64,000 nucleotides of DNA, from NCBI GenBank assembly GCA_964372115.1, contig CAYJPN010000021.1, positions 32,212 to 96,211 of the forward strand, written 5' to 3'. A program made the translations under genes and the position numbers. The notes under the pieces are model-generated. The model searched no databases and was not told the origin of the DNA. It worked only from the letters and a program-made list of their open reading frames with translations. This document shows, one piece after another, positions 7,938 through 17,396 of the stretch. Position 1 is the first letter of the stretch; each line of letters starts with the position of its first letter. This DNA is from CG2-30-36-16 sp964372115 (lineage in GTDB: Bacteria > Bacteroidota > Ignavibacteria > Ignavibacteriales > Ignavibacteriaceae).

Positions 7938-10084
7938 TGTTCGGTTTCGAAAAAGTTGCCCTTACATTTTCATTTAGTGCGGTGTGGTTTATCATCGCAC
8001 TTTTAGTATTAGCGGGTTATACTTTTTATGTGTACCGTTATACTGTACCACCGGTACGCCCTTTAACAAAGGCGGCTTTAATTACACTCCGCTTCCTCGC
8101 TTTGCTTTCTCTTCTCTTCTTTATTTTCGAGCCGGTTCTTACTTTAACTAAAAAAAATCTCTTGCAGCCTGTGCATCTTTTTTTTGTCGACAACTCGCGC
8201 TCGGTGCAAATTGCCGACGGCACCAATAGAAAAGAAAAGGAGGAGCAATTTGTTGAGGATGCGCTCGCGTCCGGAGTATCCGGGAACTCCGAGTTTTATA
8301 CATTCGGTACCAATATAAATAAAAGCAGCAGCGATTCTATAAAGTATCTCACATTAAATGATGGTTCAACAAATTTTTCAAACATCTTTTCAGCTATAAA
8401 AAAAGATAATCGGAATATCGCTTCCGTTGCAATTGTGTCTGACGGTGTTGTTACTTCCGGTTCCAAACCTTTGTTTGATGCCGAGAAGTTGAACATACCA
8501 ATTTTTACAGTCGGGCTTGGAGATACCACGATTAAAAAAGATGTTTTTGTAAAAAATGTTTTATTCAACGAGTTTATTTATGTAAAAACCCCAACTACTA
8601 TTCTTTCGGAAATAAGCAGCCATGGATTTGAAGGAAAACAAATAACGGCGTCTCTATATGAAAATGATATACCGGTTGAACAAAAAAATATAACCCTTTC
8701 TCAAGAAGGTTTTCAAAGTGTTTCTTTTGATTATTTGCCGAGAACCGGCGGCGAAAAAAAAATGAGCATTAGTGTTACGACTCTTCCCGGGGAAGAAAAT
8801 AAAAACAACAACAAAAAATTGTTTTATATAAATGTTTTGGATAACAAATTAAAAGTATTGCTTCTCTCCGGCGCGCCCTCGCAGGATTTGTCGTTTATCC
8901 GCAGCAGTTTAAAACTTGATGAAAACATTTCAGTCAGCAGCATAACTGTTTTTGATCAAAATAAAATTATTGAAATAATAGATCCATCCCGGGCAATAGA
9001 CAGCTCGGATATAATATTTTTGATCGGCTTTCCGTCAAAACAAACTCCCCCCTCGCTCATTCAAAAAACTATTGACGCAATTGCGGGGAAAAATAAGCCG
9101 TTCTTTTTCCTTTTAGAAAATTCAACCGATTATGCTCTTCTTAATTCGTTTCAAAAAACTCTATCATTCATCCCCCGGCAGGGCATACAAAAAATTTATG
9201 AGGTTCAGCCGAGCATTGGCGCCGGCGACCTTGATAACCCATTACTCCAAAATAATTCATCCAACCCGGCAGATGCTTGGAATAACCTTCCGCCGGTTTA
9301 TCAGCCATCTTACGATTTTAAAGCCAAACCGGGAAGTGATGTTTTATCCAACGTAAAAATTAACAATGTTCCATTAAATAGACCATTAATAATTACTCAA
9401 CGTATAAGTTTCAGCCGCAGCATATCGGTGCTTGCGTTTGATATATGGAAATGGAAACTGCAAACCGCGCAAAAAAATCTCAACTTGTTTGATAGTTTTA
9501 TACTCAACAGCGTTAAATGGCTTAACACAACAAACGACCAAAAGAAAGTGCGTATTGCCACATCTAAAAAACTATACTCGCCCGGTGAACCGGTTGAGTT
9601 TACGGCACAGGTTTATGATGAGTCGTTTAACCCGATATCGGATTCAGAAATTAGAATAAAAATAAAGGGACCCGATAAGAGCGATATTCTATTAAACTCC
9701 CTTGGCGGCGGTTTATACGAAGGCTCGTTTAACGCCAATTTTTCCGGCGACTTTACATTCGACGGGATGGCGATTTTAAAAGGAAAAAATCTCGGCGCCG
9801 ACAAAGGAAAGTTTAACATCGGCGAAGTTGACATAGAAAAAATTGACGACCGGATGGATTACGAATTTTTGAATTCCCTTTCAAAAATTTCGGGCGGCAG
9901 TTTTTATTTTGCCGGAAATACAGCAGATTTATTCAACAGGCTGGAAACTATTTCTGAAAATTCCTCGAAAGAAAAATTAACCTTATCGGAGATCAATCTC
10001 TGGTCGAACCAATGGCTGATGATTGCCGCGATATTCTTTTTTGCCTTAGAATGGTTTATGAGAAAACGAGCAGGGATGCTTTAA
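7937..10084 (+). CDS. VWA-domain integral membrane protein, function unknown
   Basis: 715 residues. Two N-terminal membrane helices (about 10-30 and 45-65) are followed by a von Willebrand A-like domain beginning HLFFVDNSRSVQ, in which DNSRS fits the MIDAS DxSxS motif. VAIVSDGVVTSG supplies the later strand. A long beta-rich middle part (repeated Ig-like stretches such as VRIATSKKLYSPGEPVEFTAQVYD) leads to one C-terminal helix (WSNQWLMIAAIFFFALEWF) and a short basic tail, so most of the protein should face the periplasm. Similar large VWA membrane proteins occur in Bat-type clusters of Bacteroidota, but no MoxR ATPase is adjacent here. Confidence 0.75.
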   Translation: MFGFEKVALTFSFSAVWFIIALLVLAGYTFYVYRYTVPPVRPLTKAALITLRFLALLSLLFFIFEPVLTLTKKNLLQPVHLFFVDNSRSVQIADGTNRKEKEEQFVEDALASGVSGNSEFYTFGTNINKSSSDSIKYLTLNDGSTNFSNIFSAIKKDNRNIASVAIVSDGVVTSGSKPLFDAEKLNIPIFTVGLGDTTIKKDVFVKNVLFNEFIYVKTPTTILSEISSHGFEGKQITASLYENDIPVEQKNITLSQEGFQSVSFDYLPRTGGEKKMSISVTTLPGEENKNNNKKLFYINVLDNKLKVLLLSGAPSQDLSFIRSSLKLDENISVSSITVFDQNKIIEIIDPSRAIDSSDIIFLIGFPSKQTPPSLIQKTIDAIAGKNKPFFFLLENSTDYALLNSFQKTLSFIPRQGIQKIYEVQPSIGAGDLDNPLLQNNSSNPADAWNNLPPVYQPSYDFKAKPGSDVLSNVKINNVPLNRPLIITQRISFSRSISVLAFDIWKWKLQTAQKNLNLFDSFILNSVKWLNTTNDQKKVRIATSKKLYSPGEPVEFTAQVYDESFNPISDSEIRIKIKGPDKSDILLNSLGGGLYEGSFNANFSGDFTFDGMAILKGKNLGADKGKFNIGEVDIEKIDDRMDYEFLNSLSKISGGSFYFAGNTADLFNRLETISENSSKEKLTLSEINLWSNQWLMIAAIFFFALEWFMRKRAGML

Positions 10085-10086
10085 CG

Positions 10087-10773
10087 ATGAACAGGTTTTT
10101 AATTTCAGTTTTAGATTATATACTTCCCCGTTTTTGCGTATCGTGCAAATGTTTACTAAAACCGGACGAAAAAATTGTATGCGGTTCTTGTTATGTAAAT
10201 ATAAAACATGCCGATGACGATTTAATATCATCTGAATTTAAACGGAAGTTTGAAAAGGATAAAATAATTTCGGCATTTCAATCGCTTTATATTTTTGAAA
10301 AAGACAAAGAACTTCAACACGTTATCCACGCCCTCAAATACAATAAAAGATTTTTAATCGGTATTTATCTCGGCAATCTTATGGGTAAGTTTCTCGACGC
10401 AAAAATACTGCCGTGGAATATCGATTACATTATTCCGGTACCGCTGCACAAATCAAAAATGTTGGAGCGCGGTTTCAATCAGTCTTACTTTATCGGTAAG
10501 GGTTTATCCCATCATTTAAAAATTCAAATAGGTAACAGAATTATAAAACGAATACGTTACACTGAAACTCAGACAACCCTTACAAAAAAAGAACGCCAAC
10601 AAAATATGGAAAACGCTTTTCAGGTTATCTCCCCCAAAAAGATTGCCGGTAAAAATGTTCTTTTAATTGATGATGTAATTACAACCGGCTCGACAATTTC
10701 CGAATGCGGCAAAGTGCTTTTAAAAAGCGGCGCCGAAAAAGTTTATGCCGCTTCAGCAGGTTTAGCTGAATAA
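10087..10773 (+). CDS. ComF-family amidophosphoribosyltransferase-like protein
   Basis: 228 residues. An N-terminal zinc-ribbon (CVSCKCLLKPDEKIVCGSC) precedes a type I phosphoribosyltransferase domain ending in VLLIDDVITTGSTISEC, the PRPP loop. ComF homologues support DNA uptake in competent bacteria; in many genomes the role is untested. I place the start at the ATG at 10087, two bases after the preceding stop, because MNRFLISVLDYILPRFC is the normal ComF beginning; an upstream in-frame extension lies inside the VWA gene. Confidence 0.88.
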   Translation: MNRFLISVLDYILPRFCVSCKCLLKPDEKIVCGSCYVNIKHADDDLISSEFKRKFEKDKIISAFQSLYIFEKDKELQHVIHALKYNKRFLIGIYLGNLMGKFLDAKILPWNIDYIIPVPLHKSKMLERGFNQSYFIGKGLSHHLKIQIGNRIIKRIRYTETQTTLTKKERQQNMENAFQVISPKKIAGKNVLLIDDVITTGSTISECGKVLLKSGAEKVYAASAGLAE

Positions 10774-10941
10774 AAGCTCCATAACCCCGGAGTAAAGACG
10801 CCGCAAAATTTCCCAAAAGTTTCCCTTCCTGACCGGCTTTTTCTACTCCGTTTCAATTTGATTTTGTAATATAAATGTAAAAGTACCGTATTTCCTTTTT
10901 CTCAAAATGATATTTCCCTATTTTACACTCCATAACAACAA

Positions 10942-11934
10942 TTGAGTGAAAGCATGAAATTTTCGGAAGTGACAAGATTTGAAGTTATAAAAAATCTTGA
11001 GGAATACGTTGGTAAAATTATTGATGAATACGCAAACAACATAGAAGACAACTGGCAGCCCGGAGATATATTACCCGGTTCGACAAAAGAGAGTTTTTTT
11101 GACGAAGTAAAAATGCTTCAGCAAAAAGCCGCCGGGTTAAATTACGATTTGGTGGCGGTTATTGTGGGCGACACAATTACCGAAGAGGCGCTGCCCACAT
11201 ATGAAGCGTGGCTGTATCAGGTTGACGGGATGAAGGAAATTGGTTACGAAAGCAACTGGAATAAGTGGATACGTTTTTGGACGGCTGAGGAAAACCGTCA
11301 TGGTGATATTCTGAATAAATATTTGTATCTGTCGGGCAGAGTTAATATGGCTAAAATGGAGGCTTCAACACAATATTTAATTGCCGACGGGTTTAATATT
11401 AAAACCGGGGACGATCCCTATAAAAGTTTTGTGTACACAAGTTTTCAAGAAATTGCCACAAATATTTCTCATCGAAGAGCCGGAACGCTTGCAAAAAAAG
11501 ATGGAGATAATTTTCTTGCAAAAATTTGCGGACTTGTAGCCGCCGATGAAGCGCGGCACGCAAAAGTTTATTCATCCTTTGTATCAAAAATATTTGAAAT
11601 TGATCCATCGGAAATGATGACAGCATTTGAAAAAATGATGCGAAACAAAATTGTAATGCCCGCTCATTTTTTACGGGAATTAGGAAACGGCGGGAGCAAC
11701 ATTTTCGGACACTTTTCCGATGCTGCCCAGAGACTTGGCGTTTATACAGCGCAGGATTATTCGAACATACTAACATCACTTGTAAAAGAGTGGAATATTG
11801 AAAACATACGCGGATTGAATGAAACCGCCGAAAAAGCGAGGGAATATCTTGTAAACCTTCCGGGAAGATTAAATAAAATAGTTGAAAGACTAAAAATCCC
11901 GCAAATGGGATATAAATTCAGTTGGATTGCGTGA
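10942..11934 (+). CDS. Acyl-ACP desaturase (ferritin-like diiron)
   Basis: 330 residues from a TTG; an ATG four codons later (10954) is an equally possible start. Soluble stearoyl-ACP-type desaturases insert a double bond into acyl-ACP using a diiron centre and ferredoxin. Iron ligands are visible in TAEENRHGDILNKYL and AADEARHAKVYSSF, the paired EENRHG/EARH helices, and WxxEE-type acidic residues precede the first. Such enzymes are common in actinobacteria and plants and scattered elsewhere. Together with the acyl-ACP synthetase fusion at 19-22 kb it points to local control of membrane acyl chains. Confidence 0.9.
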   Translation: MSESMKFSEVTRFEVIKNLEEYVGKIIDEYANNIEDNWQPGDILPGSTKESFFDEVKMLQQKAAGLNYDLVAVIVGDTITEEALPTYEAWLYQVDGMKEIGYESNWNKWIRFWTAEENRHGDILNKYLYLSGRVNMAKMEASTQYLIADGFNIKTGDDPYKSFVYTSFQEIATNISHRRAGTLAKKDGDNFLAKICGLVAADEARHAKVYSSFVSKIFEIDPSEMMTAFEKMMRNKIVMPAHFLRELGNGGSNIFGHFSDAAQRLGVYTAQDYSNILTSLVKEWNIENIRGLNETAEKAREYLVNLPGRLNKIVERLKIPQMGYKFSWIA

Positions 11935-12023
11935 TAAAAAAAATTTGATATTATCTTATTTTTATCTGAATCCATTTGTATTGTCATTCATCTAAATATG
12001 AAAATATTTTTCGGAGAATTAAA

Positions 12024-12473
12024 TTGAAAAAAATACTTTCCCTCTCGACTCTTTTTTTAATATTATTTTTTACTCAGGGCTGCAGCCAGAGTAAAAATGA
12101 CTTAGAATGGTCGGGAAATCTTGAACTGGCTATAAAAACCGCAAAGGCAGAAAACAAAACCGTACTTGTAAATTTTACAGGTTCCGATTGGTGCCAGTGG
12201 TGCAAAAAACTTAGTGCTGAGGTTTTCACTCAAAAAGAATTTACTGAATTCGCGGGGAAAAATCTCGAGCTTGTAAAAATTGACTTCCCAAGAAGTATCC
12301 AGCAGTCACCCGAAGTTGTATACTACAACAAACAATTGGCGCAGAAGTACGGGATACAGGGATTCCCAACAATTTTACTTGTTGATAAAAACGGTAATGT
12401 TTTAACATACACCGGTTACCGCGATGGCGGCGCTAAAAGTTATGTGGAACATCTTAAATCGTTTATTATGTAA
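12024..12473 (+). CDS. Thioredoxin-like lipoprotein
   Basis: 149 residues from a TTG at 12024, chosen because GGAGAATT lies just upstream and MKKILSLSTLFLILFFTQGC then forms a complete lipoprotein signal with lipobox Cys20. The mature domain has the redox motif WCQWC (CQWC at 57-60) inside VLVNFTGSDWCQWCKKLSAE, and the cis-proline strand GIQGFPTILLVD. This is the thioredoxin_7/DsbD-gamma-like family: periplasmic, membrane-tethered disulfide chemistry. MsrA follows after a terminator, so the two share a redox theme but probably not a transcript. Confidence 0.87.
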   Translation: MKKILSLSTLFLILFFTQGCSQSKNDLEWSGNLELAIKTAKAENKTVLVNFTGSDWCQWCKKLSAEVFTQKEFTEFAGKNLELVKIDFPRSIQQSPEVVYYNKQLAQKYGIQGFPTILLVDKNGNVLTYTGYRDGGAKSYVEHLKSFIM

Positions 12474-12491
12474 TTTTTCATGGTAACCTTT

Positions 12492-12532
12492 AAAAATCCG
12501 CCCCGAGTTATACTCCCGGCGGATTTTTTTTT
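12492..12532 (+). terminator. Rho-independent terminator after the thioredoxin-like gene
   Basis: A ten-base stem AAAATCCGCC/GGCGGATTTT, loop of about 15, runs straight into a T tract. It lies 20 bases past the stop of the thioredoxin-like gene and before msrA. Confidence 0.85.
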
Positions 12533-12618
12533 GCCCGAATAATTACAATATTAAACTTCTTCCGTGATATTTTTGTTATGGTTTATAGTTAAGTTGCCTC
12601 TAAAAAAAGCGAGATGTT

Positions 12619-13287
12619 ATGTCAAAAATAAAAATATTATTATTTGTAGTTTTAGTTATTGGATTGGCGGCAATGGTTTTTATATTCCCGGGGCAGCCCG
12701 GCAAACTAAAATTAAAAAAGGACGTAAAGATGAGTGAAACAATAAAATTAGACACCGCAACATTTGGTTCCGGGTGCTTTTGGTGTACCGAGGCACTTTT
12801 CGAACGTTTAAAAGGTGTACATGAAATTGTATCGGGCTATTCGGGCGGTAGTGTACCAAACCCGAGTTATGAAGCAGTTTGCACTGGCAAAACCGGGCAC
12901 GCAGAGGTTACACAAATTTTATACGACCCGAATGAAATAAGTTTTGTGGAATTATTAGAAGTGTTTTGGAAAACACACGACCCGACAACCTTAAACCGTC
13001 AGGGCAACGATGTCGGTACGCAATACCGCAGCGTAATTTTTTACCACAATGAAGAACAGAAAAATTTTGCCGAAGAGTATAAGCAAAAACTTAACGAAGC
13101 TAAAATTTTTGATAACCCGGTAATAACCGAAATCAGTCCATTTAAAAAGTTTTACCCTGCGGAAAAATATCACCAGGACTATTACGACAACAACCCTAAC
13201 CAGGGATACTGCTCATTCGTCATTACTCCAAAAGTAGAAAAGTTTGAGAAAGTTTTTAAAAACAAGTTGAAGGATAAATACAAATAA
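12619..13287 (+). CDS. msrA: Peptide methionine sulfoxide reductase MsrA, membrane-anchored or exported
   Basis: 222 residues. MsrA reduces the S-epimer of methionine sulfoxide. The catalytic motif GCFWCTEA is at 52-59 with nucleophile Cys53. EVVSGYSGG-like (HEIVSGYSGGSVPNPSYE), GHAEVTQI and YHQDYY are further hallmarks. Residues 5-24 form a hydrophobic segment, absent from cytosolic MsrA, so the enzyme is exported or tethered at the inner membrane and would repair periplasmic proteins. An internal ATG (codon 38, MSETIKL) could give a cytosolic form. Confidence 0.93.
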   Translation: MSKIKILLFVVLVIGLAAMVFIFPGQPGKLKLKKDVKMSETIKLDTATFGSGCFWCTEALFERLKGVHEIVSGYSGGSVPNPSYEAVCTGKTGHAEVTQILYDPNEISFVELLEVFWKTHDPTTLNRQGNDVGTQYRSVIFYHNEEQKNFAEEYKQKLNEAKIFDNPVITEISPFKKFYPAEKYHQDYYDNNPNQGYCSFVITPKVEKFEKVFKNKLKDKYK

Positions 13288-13323
13288 ACTTCATTTGTGA
13301 ATGAAATAAATTTGGGTTTAGCG

Positions 13324-13503
13324 TCTTTGCAAGAAATAATTTCTTGCCAAGCAGCCAAGACTCAAACAAGTATAATGAAAATATTTGTAGGCAGAATGAG
13401 CGGATGGATGTTTGATTGTATGAAGTACAATTATAAATTACCCACAATCGTTCTTTCCTTCTCGTTTTATTTTTATATCATTATGGAACATCACGATGTT
13501 CTG
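13324..13503. repeat. Dispersed repeat, copy 1 (about 180 bp)
   Basis: Aligns along its whole length with 18362-18542. The central 108 bases (13363-13470, from CAAACAAG to CGTTTTAT) differ from copy 2 at one position; the flanks are looser. The copy ends in the palindrome GAACATC-AC-GATGTTC. Short ORFs on both strands cross it, but none is shared as a plausible protein. It stands in a 418-bp gene-free gap between msrA and the T9SS gene. Identity unknown: a MITE-like unit or an RNA element. Confidence 0.85.
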
Positions 13504-13705
13504 TAACAATACAAACAATTCTAAATCCTTTTCCACTCTTGCAATAAAAAATCTTCCGCAAAGACGCACCGGGGAAAAAAGAACTATTTTTCCCTCCGGG
13601 CTTTACTTAAAAAACTTTTTTCACTAACTTTTTTCTGTCGGGTTTGTTCACTTGTATCAACAGCGGTTTTTACCCGGCAAATCACTTTTTTTTGGGAAGG
13701 CGTAT

Positions 13706-16243
13706 ATGATGTTAACAAAGGTTTATTTATTAATCGTTTTTTTAGTTTGCGCTTCTTTACTTTTTCCGCAGACTATTGATAACCCCTCCGGCGGCAATTA
13801 CGCCTTAACCGATTCCATTAGCGCTGATACCCCGCTGTTAAAACCAGATTATAGAAACCGTATAAACATACCTGAATATGACCCTTCATTAACGCCATTG
13901 AATTATTTTAATAATAATAGGTATCCAAATAATCAAAACAGTACGGCTACATGGACAGAAGTAAATCCATTAATTCCAAGAGTAGATTATCTAGGAATAC
14001 ATTTTAGAGATACGCTAAACGGTTGGGCAGTTGGTGCTCAAGGAGCAGTAATATATTCAACAGATGGGGGAAATAAATGGAGAACTGCAAATAGTCCCGT
14101 TACAAGTGTTTTATTAAATGTTCATAGCTATAACGGACAAGTAGTTGTTGCAAGTGGATATAATGGGGTAATTTTGCTGTCAACAGATAGAGGAATAAAT
14201 TGGATGCAAGTAGCTAGTGGTGTAGGTGGAGATTTATGGGAAATTAAAATGTTAAATGATACGCTTGGCTGGGCATGCGGTTCAGGAGCTTCTTTATTAA
14301 GAACAACAAATGCTGGAGTAACCTGGCATTCTATAAATACAGGCCATGTAAGTTTCAATTACTGGACATTTGATTTTTTGAGTGAAGAACTGGGATTTGT
14401 GGGAGGAAATGGCGGAAACATATTAAAGACAATAGATGGGGGCATAACATGGACGCTAATGCAGACAGGTAGTGGTCAAAGTATCTATCGTTTAAGAGCA
14501 ACAGATAGTCTTCATATAGTTGCGGGAGGTTCGCAAGGATTAGTATCATATACATTTAATGGTGGAAACAGTTGGAATTATTCCTACACTGGCGCGGTAG
14601 TAGATGGCATGGTATTTCTCAATGATAGTGTGGGTTATGTAGCTGGAAGCTCAGATTTTTATTTGTATAAAACAAATGATGGCGGAGTAACATGGGGTAC
14701 ACTTTATTTAGGACTCAATCCATATTGGATAATGTTTGTAAATGATTCAATAGGATATACAAGTGGATTAAAATTGGGAGTACGAAAATCAGTAAATGGT
14801 GGAAACCATTGGAGACAGCTAATAATTAATGATGACTTCAAGAGTGTTTGGTCCTTATCAGAAAATACATCGTTAGCTGTCGGAAAATACTTCACTATAG
14901 ATGGTCTTTATAAAACTATTGATGATGGAATGACCTGGAAGTCGGTTTTTCCCGATCAAGATGGTGATTTGGGATTGTCGTGTATTTTTTTTATAGACAG
15001 CGTTACAGGTTTCGTTGGTACAAATTTTAATGTTAGAATTTATAAAACAACTGATGCAGGTGAATCTTGGAGTAGAAAAAATGTAACAGGAGTTACTGGT
15101 CTTACATTCCCTGTGCGAAATATTTTTTTTATAAATCATTTTGTTGGATGGGCAGTTGCTGGCGGTGGTGCATTGCTTAAAACAACAGATGGCGGTGAAA
15201 ATTGGTTAACATTAAATAATTCAATGTATGGTAAAGCAATCCAATTCTGGGATACACTAAATGGTTATATTTTATCAAGTAAGTTAAACAGAACAACAGA
15301 TGGAGGTTTAACATGGAGCAGCAGTATTTTACCGGGAATAAACGCTTCAGATGATTTTTATTTCCATAATGAATTCAAAGGATGGTTAACCTCTTTCAAT
15401 ACATTATATCAAACCACCAACTCAGGAAATTCTTGGTATCTAATACCTAATATTGGTGGATTTAATTTTGGTTATTTCAATTGGCTAACTAAAACAAGAT
15501 GTTTTTTAGTTGGAACAAAGACGTATTATTCCATTGATTCTGGAAGCACATGGATGGATATAACTGAAAGTTTAGGAGGACTAAAAATTAATAGAATGCA
15601 CTCGTCAAATGCCTCCAGCGGTTATGCCGTAGGAGATTTGGGACTGATAATAAAATATTTTGATTCTGCTTACATTCCCGTTGAACTTTTATCTTTTAAG
15701 GCAACCATAATAAATGAAAATAATGTGAACTTACAATGGACAACAGCAAGTGAAATAAACAATAATGGATTTATTGTTGAAAGAAAAGATGAAAAAGGTG
15801 ATTATGAACAAATAGGTTTTGTCACAGGAAGTGGTACGACAATAAAACCCCAAAATTATTTTTTTGAAGACAAGAATTTGGGACGGGGCATATATAAGTA
15901 TAAACTTAATCAGATGGACTATAATGGAAAAAACAATTTATTAGATGAGCTTGAAATAAAAATAGATATTATCTCAGATATATTTGAATTATATTCAAAC
16001 TATCCCAACCCATTTAATCAAAAAACAATAATAACATTTTCTACCTCGATCTCAGAAAATATTAAATTGAAAATTTTTAATTTGTTAGGAGAAGAGATTG
16101 CAACTATTTTCAATGATGTAGTTGAGGCAGAAAAAAAATATTCAATTGAATTTGATGGAGAGAAATTATCATCTGGTATCTATTATTGTGTATTAACCCA
16201 AAATAAAAAAAGAAAATCAGCTAAAATGATACACCTAAAATAG
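13706..16243 (+). CDS. Secreted Ycf48/BNR beta-propeller protein with T9SS sorting domain
   Basis: 845 residues from ATG 13706 (or 13709). GGGAAGG just upstream decides the start over a TTG 18 codons earlier, and MMLTKVYLLIVFLVCASLLFPQ is then a clean signal peptide. The body holds about ten blade-like repeats of the form GWAVG...G.I..T.DGG.xW, as in Ycf48/photosynthesis-assembly and sialidase BNR propellers. The last about 90 residues are a type IX secretion sorting domain (NYPNPFN, FNLLGEEIA, LSSGIYYCVL, KMIHLK). An FnIII-like link (PVELLSFKATIINENNVNLQWTT split around 670) joins them. It would be exported and surface-attached or released; its ligand is unknown. Confidence 0.9.
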   Translation: MMLTKVYLLIVFLVCASLLFPQTIDNPSGGNYALTDSISADTPLLKPDYRNRINIPEYDPSLTPLNYFNNNRYPNNQNSTATWTEVNPLIPRVDYLGIHFRDTLNGWAVGAQGAVIYSTDGGNKWRTANSPVTSVLLNVHSYNGQVVVASGYNGVILLSTDRGINWMQVASGVGGDLWEIKMLNDTLGWACGSGASLLRTTNAGVTWHSINTGHVSFNYWTFDFLSEELGFVGGNGGNILKTIDGGITWTLMQTGSGQSIYRLRATDSLHIVAGGSQGLVSYTFNGGNSWNYSYTGAVVDGMVFLNDSVGYVAGSSDFYLYKTNDGGVTWGTLYLGLNPYWIMFVNDSIGYTSGLKLGVRKSVNGGNHWRQLIINDDFKSVWSLSENTSLAVGKYFTIDGLYKTIDDGMTWKSVFPDQDGDLGLSCIFFIDSVTGFVGTNFNVRIYKTTDAGESWSRKNVTGVTGLTFPVRNIFFINHFVGWAVAGGGALLKTTDGGENWLTLNNSMYGKAIQFWDTLNGYILSSKLNRTTDGGLTWSSSILPGINASDDFYFHNEFKGWLTSFNTLYQTTNSGNSWYLIPNIGGFNFGYFNWLTKTRCFLVGTKTYYSIDSGSTWMDITESLGGLKINRMHSSNASSGYAVGDLGLIIKYFDSAYIPVELLSFKATIINENNVNLQWTTASEINNNGFIVERKDEKGDYEQIGFVTGSGTTIKPQNYFFEDKNLGRGIYKYKLNQMDYNGKNNLLDELEIKIDIISDIFELYSNYPNPFNQKTIITFSTSISENIKLKIFNLLGEEIATIFNDVVEAEKKYSIEFDGEKLSSGIYYCVLTQNKKRKSAKMIHLK

Positions 16244-16288
16244 TAAATGGGGTATCAATTATGATCATAACAAAAACAAGAGGTAATT

Positions 16289-16760
16289 CTGTTCGCTAAA
16301 GTTAAATTTGTGCTGCTTTTTTCAGTGATATTTAGCCTGAATCTTTTTGCTCAGGTTGAATATACTGGAACACCTTATGAGGAAACTCTAACTCAAAATC
16401 CAACGTATTTAAATATTGCTCGTCCTGAAAATATTTTGGTTGTATTTAAGAGGGATGACAATAATTCGGAAGGCGTGAAAGATTATTATGTTTCAAATCG
16501 CAATCTCCCATCTTATAATATCATTAGAGGAACTGATAATGAACCAGGCTTATTGCTTCCGGATTTTATTATTACTGGTCAGGACACAGTAATTTTAGAT
16601 AACGAAGGTGAAGTAATAAAACAGCTCGGGGATTGTACACGATTATGGGGGCAATTATGAAGTTAGCTTCAACGCTGCCAATTTAGCAAGCGGAATGTAT
16701 TTATACAAACTAACCGCCGGCAGTTATACAAAAGTTCAGAAAATGATTCTGCTAAGATAA
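16289..16760 (+). pseudogene. Broken T9SS-sorted secreted protein (two fused ends)
   Basis: Two ends of a secreted protein without its middle. From about 16289 (no proper start codon; CTG or ATT after AAGAGG, or GTG at 16310) a signal peptide FVLLFSVIFSLNLFAQ leads into about 100 residues containing ENILVVFKRDDNNSEGVKDYYVSNRNLP, ending at 16660. In another frame, 16650-16760 encodes NYEVSFNAANLASGMYLYKL...VQKMILLR, the last strands of a T9SS sorting domain. The junction near 16640-16650 looks like an internal deletion with loss of frame. It follows the intact T9SS gene by 50 bases. Confidence 0.75.
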
Positions 16761-16805
16761 AGTGTAAGTAAGTTGAATTAAATTTTAATTGATTATTAAA
16801 AATTC

Positions 16806-16826
16806 CCGGCGCCGCAAAAGCGCCGG
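16806..16826. promoter_or_regulatory. GC-rich hairpin in leader of the 156-residue protein gene
   Basis: Perfect 7-bp stem CCGGCGC/GCGCCGG with a 7-base loop, 38 bases before the following ATG, with no T run behind it. It may be a leader hairpin or an imperfect terminator of the broken T9SS gene. Confidence 0.5.
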
Positions 16827-16863
16827 ACAAATAAATAATAACAAATAAATACAAGGAGGTACT

Positions 16864-17334
16864 ATGCCCCAAAACATAGTTGACGCAGTACTAACTGCAG
16901 AAGCCGAAACTGCCGCAAGAGCGGCAATAACTACAATACGGGAAAATCTCCCTTTTCTCGTAAGCCTTAACCCGGCACAGCGTACAAACCTGCTTAAAGC
17001 CGGCAACGTTTATCTGCCGTTCGTCAATCTTGCGCTCGATACTATCACGGAATTTCCGCAAGTAGTATCCCCGCTGTTCAACAAGGAAGGATTCCTTAAA
17101 GATAAAGAGCTGCTTGATAAACTTACTGCACTCGGTACGCTTATCGCCTCGCTTAACGAAGCCGTTGACGATACGCTGATGGCTCTAAGAAGCGATCTGT
17201 TCGTTGCAGCACTCGATCTTTACGGTTCGGTGCAGCAGAACAAAGATAAACTGCCGGGTCTCGATACCCGCTGCGCGCAGATGCAGGAGTTCTTCAAAAA
17301 AGGAAAAAGCAAACCCAGCCCCGCCGGACAATAA
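16864..17334 (+). CDS. Unrecognised helical protein, probably highly expressed
   Basis: 156 residues, no membrane segment or signal peptide. It is predicted almost wholly alpha-helical, with alanine/leucine-rich heptads (AVLTAEAETAARAAITTI, LGTLIASLNEAVDDTLMAL), and ends in a basic proline-containing tail KKGKSKPSPAGQ. The start is fixed by an unusually complete Shine-Dalgarno AAGGAGGT five bases upstream, rare in this window, suggesting strong translation. Codon use is more GC-rich than the flanking T9SS gene (many CTG, CTC, CGC codons). I do not assign a function; it resembles small multicopy cytosolic proteins of Bacteroidota. It is the only intact gene in its 3-kb neighbourhood. Confidence 0.8.
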   Translation: MPQNIVDAVLTAEAETAARAAITTIRENLPFLVSLNPAQRTNLLKAGNVYLPFVNLALDTITEFPQVVSPLFNKEGFLKDKELLDKLTALGTLIASLNEAVDDTLMALRSDLFVAALDLYGSVQQNKDKLPGLDTRCAQMQEFFKKGKSKPSPAGQ

Positions 17335-17359
17335 TTAATGCCCGCGGGCTAACTTAGCC

Positions 17360-17396
17360 GGCAGACTAAAAAGTGGTTTTTGTTGAATAGTCTGCC
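17360..17396 (+). terminator. Hairpin after the 156-residue protein gene
   Basis: 9-bp perfect stem GGCAGACTA/TAGTCTGCC with a 19-base loop, 25 bases after the stop; TATTTT follows at short distance. A palindrome GCCCGCGGGC precedes it (17340-17349). A probable transcription end, though not a classical T-run terminator. Confidence 0.5.
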
